Below are positions 44,781 to 51,889 of a DNA stretch of 51,889 nt, piece by piece. Each line of letters opens with the position of its first letter. Within the stretch, counting starts at the first letter, position 1. Source of the DNA: Endozoicomonas arenosclerae (GTDB lineage Bacteria; Pseudomonadota; Gammaproteobacteria; Pseudomonadales; Endozoicomonadaceae); assembly GCF_001562015.1 (NCBI RefSeq), contig NZ_LASA01000102.1, forward strand, positions 1 to 51,889, read 5' to 3'. The translations under genes were made by a program, and so were the position numbers. The notes below the pieces were generated by a model. That model searched no databases, had not been told where the DNA came from, and worked only from the letters and a program-made list of their open reading frames with translations.

Positions 44781-45608
44781 TTACTTCGCGCTGCGACGAC
44801 GTACGATCATTTTATCCGTACGCTTATTGGAACGAGTCTTGCGACCCTTAGTCGGAACACCCCATGGCGTCACTGGGTGACGACCACCGGAAGTACGACC
44901 TTCACCACCACCGTGTGGGTGATCAACCGGGTTCATGGCAACACCACGAACGGTTGGACGCACGCCTCTCCAACGCTTGGCACCAGCCTTACCCAGAGAG
45001 CGCAAGTTGTGCTCACTGTTAGAGGCTTCACCCAGAGTTGCACGACAGTCAGCCAGAACTTTACGCATTTCACCGGAACGCAGACGCAAGGTAACGTAAG
45101 CACCATCACGAGCCACGACCTGAGCGGAAGTACCGGCACTGCGCATCATCTGCGCACCTTTACCTGGCTTGAGCTCAACACAGTGAACTACAGAACCCTG
45201 CGGAATATTACGCAGAGGCAGTGTGTTGCCTGGCTTGATAGGAGCATCAACACCAGAGTACAGCTCGTCACCAGCCTTCACACCTTTAGGTGCGATGATG
45301 TAACGACGCTCACCGTCCATGTATTTCAACAGGGCGATGTGAGCAGTACGATTTGGATCGTATTCCAGACGCTCAACGACAGCTGGAATGCCATCCTTGT
45401 TACGACGGAAATCTACGATACGGTAGTGCTGCTTGTGACCACCACCACGATGACGGGTAGTGATACGACCAGCGTTGTTACGACCACCAGTCTTGCTCTT
45501 CTTTTCCACCAGAGGCGCGTGTGGGCGACCCTTGTGAAGGTCAGGGTTTACAACCTTGACTACGAAGCGACGACCCGGAGAAGTCGGCTTGCACTTAATT
45601 ACGGCCAT
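44781..45608 (-). CDS. rplB: 50S ribosomal protein L2
   Basis: Core 50S protein needed for peptidyl-transferase assembly and subunit association. 275 residues: [40 protein letters not shown], and the conserved C-terminal [20 protein letters not shown] with the functionally important His. Confidence 0.99.
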   Translation of the reverse strand: MAVIKCKPTSPGRRFVVKVVNPDLHKGRPHAPLVEKKSKTGGRNNAGRITTRHRGGGHKQHYRIVDFRRNKDGIPAVVERLEYDPNRTAHIALLKYMDGERRYIIAPKGVKAGDELYSGVDAPIKPGNTLPLRNIPQGSVVHCVELKPGKGAQMMRSAGTSAQVVARDGAYVTLRLRSGEMRKVLADCRATLGEASNSEHNLRSLGKAGAKRWRGVRPTVRGVAMNPVDHPHGGGEGRTSGGRHPVTPWGVPTKGRKTRSNKRTDKMIVRRRSAK

Positions 45609-45619
45609 CCTGTAACTCC

Positions 45620-45916
45620 TTATTCCGCGTCGGCAAAGTCAATCTCTTGACCCTGCGCCAGACTCACGTACGCTTTCTTCCAGTCTGAGCGTTTGCCCAT
45701 ACCGAAGCGAGTACGCTTGGTCTTACCTTTAACAACCGCTGTACGAACAGCGTCAACGCTGACTTCGAACAGCTGCTCTACCGCTTTTTTAATTTCAAGC
45801 TTGGTTGCGTCCTTGGCTACCTTGAAGACGTACTGGCCATGCTCTTCAGCAACCACTGTCGCCTTCTCGGAAATGTGCGGACCAAGCAGAACTTTATAAA
45901 TACGTTCCTGGTTCAT
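45620..45916 (-). CDS. rplW: 50S ribosomal protein L23
   Basis: Exit-tunnel rim protein that docks chaperones and SRP. 98 residues: [20 protein letters not shown] and [20 protein letters not shown]. Its first codon overlaps the rplD stop by 4 nt (ATGA-type coupling). Confidence 0.98.
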   Translation of the reverse strand: MNQERIYKVLLGPHISEKATVVAEEHGQYVFKVAKDATKLEIKKAVEQLFEVSVDAVRTAVVKGKTKRTRFGMGKRSDWKKAYVSLAQGQEIDFADAE

Positions 45917-46515
45917 CCCAGCATCTCCTCGAATTTCTTGATGGCTGCAACAGTCATCACGACTTTCTCATGAGCGATCAGGCTGACAGGGTCAACGCCT
46001 TGTACGTCACGTGTATCCACATGCGGAATGTTGCGAGTAGCCAGATACAGATTCTGATCAACTTCATCAGAAACAATCAGACCGCTCTCGACATTCAGCT
46101 CTTTCAGCTTCGCTACCATCAGCTTGGTCTTAGGAGTGTCAACAGCCAGGCTATCAACAACAACCAGACGCTCCTGACGAACCAGCTCGGACAAGATAGA
46201 ACGCAGAGCACCGCGATACATTTTCTTGTTCAACTTCTGAGCGTGATCTTGTGGTTTAGCAGCAAAAGATTTGCCGCCCCCGCGCCACAATGGGCTACGG
46301 ATAGTACCGGCGCGTGCACGACCAGTACCTTTTTGACGCCAGGGCTTGCGTCCACCGCCGCTTACTTCGCTGCGGGTTTTCTGAGCACGAGTGCCTTGAC
46401 GAGCACCGGCCATGAAAGCAACAACTGTCTGATGAACCAGACTTTCGTTGAATTCAGTACCGAAGGTCACGTCAGAGACTTGAACCGTACCAGCACCTGT
46501 TACATTCAATTCCAT
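45913..46515 (-). CDS. rplD: 50S ribosomal protein L4
   Basis: 50S tunnel protein; in E. coli the feedback regulator of the S10 operon. 200 residues, [20 protein letters not shown] and [20 protein letters not shown] form the extended loop reaching the tunnel. The S10 leader here is short (see 47583-47652), so E. coli-style L4 attenuation is doubtful. Confidence 0.98.
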   Translation of the reverse strand: MELNVTGAGTVQVSDVTFGTEFNESLVHQTVVAFMAGARQGTRAQKTRSEVSGGGRKPWRQKGTGRARAGTIRSPLWRGGGKSFAAKPQDHAQKLNKKMYRGALRSILSELVRQERLVVVDSLAVDTPKTKLMVAKLKELNVESGLIVSDEVDQNLYLATRNIPHVDTRDVQGVDPVSLIAHEKVVMTVAAIKKFEEMLG

Positions 46516-46527
46516 CGTCTAATCCCC

Positions 46528-47166
46528 TCAGGCGCGCGCTTTAACTGCAGCTTTAACGATAACGTCAGCACCAGTAGCACCAGGCACTGCACCCTTTACC
46601 AGCAGCAGGTTACGTTCAGCGTCAACGCGAACGATTTCCAGGGACTGAACGGTCACTTTCTCAGCACCCATATGTCCAGCCATCTTCTTACCTTTGAAGA
46701 CACGACCTGGGGTCTGACACTGACCGATGGAACCAGGAGCACGGTGAGACAGAGAGTTACCGTGTGTAGCGTCTTGCATATGGAAGTTCCAACGCTTTAC
46801 GCCACCCTGGAAGCCCTTACCTTTGGACTGACCAGTTACGTCTACTTTCTGACCCTGCTCGAACAGGTCAACTCCGATCAACTGACCCAGCTCGAAAGAA
46901 GCTGAATCGTCAACACGAAACTCCCAAAGACCACGACCGGCTTCAACCTTTGCTTTCGCAAAGTGACCAGCTTCTGGCTTGCGAACACGGCTGCTTTTCT
47001 TAGCACCAGTAGTCACCTGAACTGCGCTGTAACCGTCTACTTCCTGGCTTTTAACCTGGGTAATACGGTTAGGATCAACCTCAATTACAGTGACTGGTAC
47101 AGAAGCACCGTCTTCTGTGAAGATACGGGTCATACCGCACTTCTTACCGACTAATCCAATAGTCAT
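46528..47166 (-). CDS. rplC: 50S ribosomal protein L3
   Basis: Early assembly protein near the peptidyl-transferase centre. 212 residues from ATG 47166: [20 protein letters not shown], then the loop [20 protein letters not shown] with the methylated-Gln position. AGAGG lies 5 nt upstream. The 10-residue longer frame from 47196 ([10 protein letters not shown]) is not family-like and overlaps the ribosome-binding site. Confidence 0.98.
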   Translation of the reverse strand: MTIGLVGKKCGMTRIFTEDGASVPVTVIEVDPNRITQVKSQEVDGYSAVQVTTGAKKSSRVRKPEAGHFAKAKVEAGRGLWEFRVDDSASFELGQLIGVDLFEQGQKVDVTGQSKGKGFQGGVKRWNFHMQDATHGNSLSHRAPGSIGQCQTPGRVFKGKKMAGHMGAEKVTVQSLEIVRVDAERNLLLVKGAVPGATGADVIVKAAVKARA

Positions 47167-47267
47167 TTGAACCTCTCTCGTGTACGGGGCTTTCACCCAC
47201 TATGGCCGCTCATTCCAGAGCGTTACACAAAAGTTTTGTGCACACTGAATGGCCGCCCGCTCCGTTA

Positions 47268-47652
<385 letters not shown>

Positions 47653-47681
47653 ATTCTACTAAGCACAAAACTTAAAGTCAA
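47653..47681 (-). promoter_or_regulatory. S10 operon sigma70 promoter
   Basis: On the minus strand TTGACT (47676-47681), a 17-bp spacer and TAGAAT (47653-47658) form a near-consensus promoter. Start predicted near 47646. Confidence 0.85.
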
Positions 47682-47901
47682 CACAAGTGCCAGATGAAAG
47701 ATCCCATCTTACTTGCTTCAGCCACCGCACACATATTAAAGACGGCATAATAGCGCATTAAATCCAACAAAGAGATAAGGAAAACTGCTGAGGAGAGTAG
47801 AGCAGGCCGCCAACACACCCTAAACATTTACGCTTAAAAATGAACGGCAGCACTGCAATATTTTTGTACGATAGAACTAAATAAAAAGACGGACGTTAGT
47901 A
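47682..47901. other. intergenic region between the SapC-family gene and the S10 promoter
   Basis: 220 bp of AT-rich sequence after the SapC-family stop. No ORF and no strong terminator for that gene were seen, so its transcripts may run towards rpsJ. Confidence 0.45.
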
Positions 47902-48600
47902 TCAACCTTGTTTTTTGACCAGCCGACTCAGCGCACCCACAGAATGTAAATGGGCATAAGTCCAGGCAAGCCAACCTGATTTAAACCAACTCGAAACAGC
48001 GGACTCAGGAATCTCGTTCAGTTTTTTCTCATCAATCACATAAAGGCCATCCAGCTTCAGCGGTTTTTCACCACCCGCCATGACCTTGAGATTAAAGGGA
48101 ACAAACAGATCAAACTCTTTACACTGATCACAGTAGCGACGAGTTTCCTTATACTGCCCCTCAAAACTACTTAAAAACTGAACAATATTATCCAGTACTT
48201 TTGTACCTTCACCCTCATCATTAAAAAGAAGATCACCTTCCTCCGACTGCAACTGACCCGCCTTCTGATCAAAACAAACCGTCCCATCATCAGTCAGTGC
48301 AAAAGGGTAGCGCCTGATAAAAGCAGGAACATAACTATCACCCCACTCACCCGATTCATCCAGCTGCTTATGCCCCCCATCCATCAATGAGAGCATCACC
48401 AGAGGAAAATACCCACCCTCTTCATCTTTACCGAAAAGAACTGGCATATCCCGACTAGCCTCAAAAAACTCAATTCCCGCCAGAGGCACGGAATTAACTT
48501 CTTTGGTAAAGGAATAATCAGGAGAAGCAGAAAATCGAAGAGTTTTGTGTACTTCGCGATTCAGAAGAGTCGGCTCGCTATAAAACAACAATTCAGCCAT
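47902..48600 (-). CDS. SapC family protein
   Basis: Member of the SapC family (PF07277 type), first described with Campylobacter S-layer genes but of unknown function elsewhere. 232 residues without signal peptide. Family-like segments are VPLAGIEFFEASRDMPVLFG, YFPLVMLSLMDGGHKQLDES, YVPAFIRRYPFALTDDGTVC and LLFNDEGEGTKVLDNIVQFL; a CDQCKEF motif (CxxC) lies near residue 160. GGA lies 8 nt before ATG 48600. It sits between tuf and rpsJ, where gammaproteobacteria usually have nothing or tRNA genes. Confidence 0.88.
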   Translation of the reverse strand: MAELLFYSEPTLLNREVHKTLRFSASPDYSFTKEVNSVPLAGIEFFEASRDMPVLFGKDEEGGYFPLVMLSLMDGGHKQLDESGEWGDSYVPAFIRRYPFALTDDGTVCFDQKAGQLQSEEGDLLFNDEGEGTKVLDNIVQFLSSFEGQYKETRRYCDQCKEFDLFVPFNLKVMAGGEKPLKLDGLYVIDEKKLNEIPESAVSSWFKSGWLAWTYAHLHSVGALSRLVKKQG

Positions 48601-48787
48601 GACAAAAGTCCATTTATTCTTATTGGGTTACTGCGCCCTAAGGCACAGCCATTCTTCCACACCCACAACGGATCTGCAAACACCTCACTCAGTACAACAC
48701 ATTGAACACCCGCTCTACACCCCACTCAATAACACACAACCCTTAACACCCTTACAACCGCTCACCTTAAAAGCCAACCACACACAT
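48601..48787. other. C/A-rich, G-poor spacer upstream of the SapC-family gene
   Basis: About 190 bp containing few G on the plus strand (about 48650-48787 is mostly C and A). No ORF with a ribosome-binding site. It must include the promoter of the SapC-family gene; none could be placed. Confidence 0.5.
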
Positions 48788-48789
48788 AA

Positions 48790-48817
48790 AAAAACCCCGG
48801 ACAAGTCCGGGGTTTTT
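48790..48817 (-). terminator. intrinsic terminator of tuf
   Basis: A 13-bp stem AAAAACCCCGGAC / GTCCGGGGTTTTT with a minimal loop and U-runs on both strands, 33 nt beyond the tuf stop. Confidence 0.94.
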
Positions 48818-48850
48818 ATAGGGTGGCTTTAGATTACCAGTGATTCAGTA

Positions 48851-50044
48851 TCACTCGATGATCTTAGCTACAACACCAGCACCTACAGTACGACCACCTT
48901 CACGGATAGCGAAGCGCAGGCCGTCTTCCATCGCTACTGGAGCGATCAGAGTAGCTACGAAGTTGATGTTGTCGCCTGGCATTACCATTTCAACGCCTTC
49001 TGGCAGTTCTACAGCACCGGTCACGTCAGTGGTACGGAAGTAGAACTGAGGACGGTAGCCCTTGAAGAAAGGAGTGTGACGACCACCTTCGTCCTTGGAC
49101 AGAATGTATACTTCTGCTTCGAACTTGGTGTGCGGAGTCACAGTTCCTGGCTTGATCAGACACTGACCACGCTCAACTTCTTCACGCTTGGTACCACGCA
49201 GCAGCGCACCAACGTTCTCACCTGCACGACCTTCGTCCAGCAGCTTACGGAACATTTCAACACCGGTAACAGTAGTCTTGGTAGTCTCTTTGATACCAAT
49301 GATTTCTACTTCTTCACCAACGGTGATGATACCACGCTCAACACGGCCTGTTACTACAGTACCACGACCAGCGATGGAGAATACGTCCTCGATAGGCATC
49401 AGGAACGGCTGATCAATAGCACGCTCTGGCTGAGGAATGTACTCGTCCAGGGTTTCTACCAGCTTCTTAACAGCAGTAGTACCCATTTCGTTGTCGTCTT
49501 TACCTTCCAGAGCCATCAGAGCAGAACCGATAACGATTGGAGTATCGTCACCTGGGAACTCGTACATGTCCAGAAGCTCACGAACTTCCATCTCAACCAG
49601 TTCCAGCAGCTCTTCGTCGTCTACCATGTCGGCTTTGTTCAGGAATACCACGATGTATGGTACGCCAACCTGACGAGACAGCAGGATGTGCTCACGAGTC
49701 TGAGGCATGGGGCCATCAGCAGCGGAACATACCAGGATAGCGCCGTCCATCTGAGCAGCACCAGTAATCATGTTCTTAACGTAGTCAGCGTGACCTGGGC
49801 AGTCAACGTGAGCATAGTGGCGGTTTGGAGAATCATACTCTACGTGAGCAGTAGAGATAGTGATACCACGCTCGCGCTCTTCAGGAGCATTATCGATCTG
49901 GGAGAAGTCTTTAGCTTCACCACCCCAAACTTCAGCACATACGCGAGTCAGTGCAGCAGTCAGAGTTGTTTTACCGTGGTCAACGTGACCGATGGTGCCG
50001 ACGTTTACGTGCGGCTTCGAACGTTCAAATTTTTCCTTAGCCAT
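48851..50044 (-). CDS. tuf: elongation factor Tu
   Basis: GTPase that delivers aminoacyl-tRNA to the ribosome. 397 residues. G1 is [10 protein letters not shown] (about 19-28), G2 in [17 protein letters not shown]3 [13 protein letters not shown]4 NKADMVDD and G5 GSALMALEG. Domains 2 and 3 follow, with [16 protein letters not shown] and [20 protein letters not shown]. Strong codon bias is visible, as for the ribosomal genes. It follows fusA by 97 nt and has its own extended -10 (TGC-TAGAAT, 50098-50103) in that gap. Confidence 0.99.
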   Translation of the reverse strand: MAKEKFERSKPHVNVGTIGHVDHGKTTLTAALTRVCAEVWGGEAKDFSQIDNAPEERERGITISTAHVEYDSPNRHYAHVDCPGHADYVKNMITGAAQMDGAILVCSAADGPMPQTREHILLSRQVGVPYIVVFLNKADMVDDEELLELVEMEVRELLDMYEFPGDDTPIVIGSALMALEGKDDNEMGTTAVKKLVETLDEYIPQPERAIDQPFLMPIEDVFSIAGRGTVVTGRVERGIITVGEEVEIIGIKETTKTTVTGVEMFRKLLDEGRAGENVGALLRGTKREEVERGQCLIKPGTVTPHTKFEAEVYILSKDEGGRHTPFFKGYRPQFYFRTTDVTGAVELPEGVEMVMPGDNINFVATLIAPVAMEDGLRFAIREGGRTVGAGVVAKIIE

Positions 50045-50097
50045 TTCTCTTAACCTTTAAATATCAATGGTTCGGGGGTAGTGATACTTGACGCAGC

Positions 50098-50103
50098 ATT
50101 CTA
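50098..50103 (-). promoter_or_regulatory. candidate extended -10 of tuf
   Basis: TAGAAT on the minus strand preceded by TGC (extended -10 form); no good -35 at 17 bp. It could let tuf be transcribed apart from fusA. Confidence 0.4.
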
Positions 50104-50141
50104 GCACCCCACAAGGGATACCAGAACACTGTCAGCGTATA

Positions 50142-51889
50142 TTAACCCTGATTTTTAATGACCGCTTCAGCAATGCTGGCGGGCGCTTCGGCATACTCTG
50201 CGAATTCCATAGAGTATGTTGCACGCCCCTGAGTTGCTGAACGCAGATCTGTGGCGTAGCCGAACATTTCACCCAGCGGCACCTGAGCATTAATTGTTTT
50301 GCCTGAAGGGGTATCTTCCATACCCTGAAGAACACCACGACGACGACTCAGGTCACCCATCACGTCACCCATATAGTCTTCAGGTGTTACCACCTCAACC
50401 TGCATCATAGGCTCCATCAATACAGGTTGAGCCTGAGGAGCATACTTCTTCAGACACTGAGAAGCTGCGATTTTAAACGCCATCTCATTAGAGTCAACAT
50501 CATGATACGAACCATCGTACAAACGAGCCTTCAGACCCAGCAGAGGATATCCGGCGATAACACCGTTCTGCATCTGCTCTTCCAGACCTTTTTGTACAGC
50601 AGGGATGTATTCACGAGGAATAGCACCACCCACGATCTCGTTGATAAACTCAAGACCTTCTTCACCCGCAGCAGCAGGAGAAAGCTCAATAACAACATGA
50701 CCGTATTGACCACGACCACCAGACTGCTTGGCAAACTTGTGGTTAGCGTCAACAGTGCCTTTCAACTTCTCACGGTAAGCAACCTGTGGCTTACCAATGT
50801 TGGCCTCAACGTTAAACTCACGACGCATACGGTCAACAAGGATATCCAGGTGCAATTCACCCATACCGGAGATAATGGTCTGACCACTTTCTTCGTCGGT
50901 GTGAACGCGGAAAGAAGGATCTTCCTGAGCCAGCTTGCCCAGAGCGATACCCATCTTTTCCTGGTCAGCCTTGGTTTTAGGCTCAACAGCAACAGAAATT
51001 ACTGGCTCCGGGAACTCCATGCGCTCCAGAGTAATAACGTTATCCGTGGCACACAGAGTGTCACCAGTGGTTACGTCTTTCATGCCGATCAAGGCAACAA
51101 TGTCGCCCGCCAGGCACTGCTTGAGCTCTTCGCGATTGTTTGAGTGCATCTGAACCATACGGCCGACACGCTCACGCTTACCCTTAACAGGATTGTATAC
51201 GGTATCACCTGAATTCAGAGTACCGGAATAGCTACGAACGAAGGTCAACGTACCAACGAATGGGTCGGTAGCAATCTTGAATGCCAGGGAAGCGAATGGC
51301 GCATTGTCATCAGCTTCACGAGTCTCAACGGTTCCATCCTTATCGTCCAGAACACCTTCGATAGCCTTAACTTCTTTCGGAGAAGGCATGTACTCGATAA
51401 CAGCATCCAGAACGGCTTGTACGCCCTTGTTCTTGAACGCAGAGCCACCGAAGACAGGAATAATTTCGTTAGCCAGGGTCCGCGCACGGATACCAGCCTT
51501 GATCTCTTCCTCAGTCAGCCCACCTTCTTCAAGGTATTTATCCATGAGCTCTTCGGTTGCTTCAGCTGCAGCTTCAACCATGTATTCATGCATTTCTGCA
51601 CAAACATCAGCCATATCAGCAGGAATATCTTCATATTTGAAGGTCATTCCCTGGTCAGCCTCGTTCCAGATGATTGCTTTCATCTTAACGAGATCGACTA
51701 CACCCTTGAATTCGTCTTCTGCACCAATAGTCATCTGCATTGGTACAGCAGTAGCATTCAGACGCTCACGCAACTGATCGACAACCATCTGGTAGTCTGC
51801 ACCGGTACGGTCCATCTTGTTAACAAACACCATGCGAGGCACTTCGTATTTGTCAGCCTGACGCCATACAGTTTCAGTTTGCGGCTGCA
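50142..51889 (-). CDS. fusA: elongation factor G (5' part outside window)
   Basis: GTPase that drives translocation and, with RRF, ribosome recycling. The frame is open to the window edge (first codons read [20 protein letters not shown]), so about 120 N-terminal residues including the P-loop are missing. Visible markers: G4 [10 protein letters not shown], domain 2 with [20 protein letters not shown], domain 3 [20 protein letters not shown], domain 4 around [12 protein letters not shown] and domain 5 [20 protein letters not shown]. Ends 97 nt before tuf, the conserved str operon order. Confidence 0.98.
   Translation of the reverse strand, partial: QPQTETVWRQADKYEVPRMVFVNKMDRTGADYQMVVDQLRERLNATAVPMQMTIGAEDEFKGVVDLVKMKAIIWNEADQGMTFKYEDIPADMADVCAEMHEYMVEAAAEATEELMDKYLEEGGLTEEEIKAGIRARTLANEIIPVFGGSAFKNKGVQAVLDAVIEYMPSPKEVKAIEGVLDDKDGTVETREADDNAPFASLAFKIATDPFVGTLTFVRSYSGTLNSGDTVYNPVKGKRERVGRMVQMHSNNREELKQCLAGDIVALIGMKDVTTGDTLCATDNVITLERMEFPEPVISVAVEPKTKADQEKMGIALGKLAQEDPSFRVHTDEESGQTIISGMGELHLDILVDRMRREFNVEANIGKPQVAYREKLKGTVDANHKFAKQSGGRGQYGHVVIELSPAAAGEEGLEFINEIVGGAIPREYIPAVQKGLEEQMQNGVIAGYPLLGLKARLYDGSYHDVDSNEMAFKIAASQCLKKYAPQAQPVLMEPMMQVEVVTPEDYMGDVMGDLSRRRGVLQGMEDTPSGKTINAQVPLGEMFGYATDLRSATQGRATYSMEFAEYAEAPASIAEAVIKNQG

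Overview
The window looks like a chromosomal segment of a marine gammaproteobacterium. The ribosomal, rep, uvrA, ssb and fau products resemble those of E. coli and Pseudomonas closely. The many large lineage-specific secreted or cytoplasmic proteins of unknown function fit an Oceanospirillales relative such as Endozoicomonas; that placement is an inference. No tRNA, rRNA, CRISPR array or intact insertion sequence was found.

Layout. (1) 1-6.2 kb: the end of an ABC-importer permease of the 2-aminoethylphosphonate type, a secreted glycerophosphodiester phosphodiesterase, a Cys-cluster membrane protein of unknown function, and rep helicase. (2) 6.2-10.4 kb: a secreted unknown, the divergent argO (exporter)/argP (LysR regulator) pair, a 30-codon membrane microprotein candidate, and fau. 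(3) 10.4-20.5 kb: ssb, a YajR-type MFS transporter and uvrA, a block usually contiguous in gammaproteobacteria. Here it is split by a 1090-residue ankyrin-like protein and a secreted/anchored unknown. (4) 20.5-29.9 kb: accessory genes, namely an isochorismatase-fold-like protein lacking the usual cysteine, a possible beta-pore-forming protein next to a secreted 616-residue unknown, a bactofilin, a DUF1302/DUF1329 envelope pair and a long KamA-type radical SAM enzyme. (5) 29.9-32.0 kb: the most unusual stretch. Four related short transcription units each have an FNR/Anr box (TTGAT-N4-ATCAA) about 41 bp before the predicted start, a sigma70 -10, a 133-161 nt body without a conserved ORF, a shared AGCCAG element and a near-identical intrinsic terminator with a TTGAGGG(G) loop. 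I read this as an array of sibling small RNAs induced by oxygen limitation or nitric oxide. (6) 32.0-33.3 kb: a HAAAP-family amino-acid permease convergent on the array. (7) 33.5-51.9 kb: on the minus strand, fusA (partial), tuf, then after an interposed SapC-family gene the complete S10, spc and alpha operons down to rplQ.

Several coding starts were moved to internal codons by ribosome-binding-site or homology evidence: GDPD 1679, the large ankyrin-like protein 16303, the gene at 16593, uvrA 17668, the pore-former-like gene 22345, rplN 42417, rpmC 43005, rplC 47166 and rpsJ 47582. rpmJ (36901-37014) and the microprotein (9726-9818) were found by direct translation.
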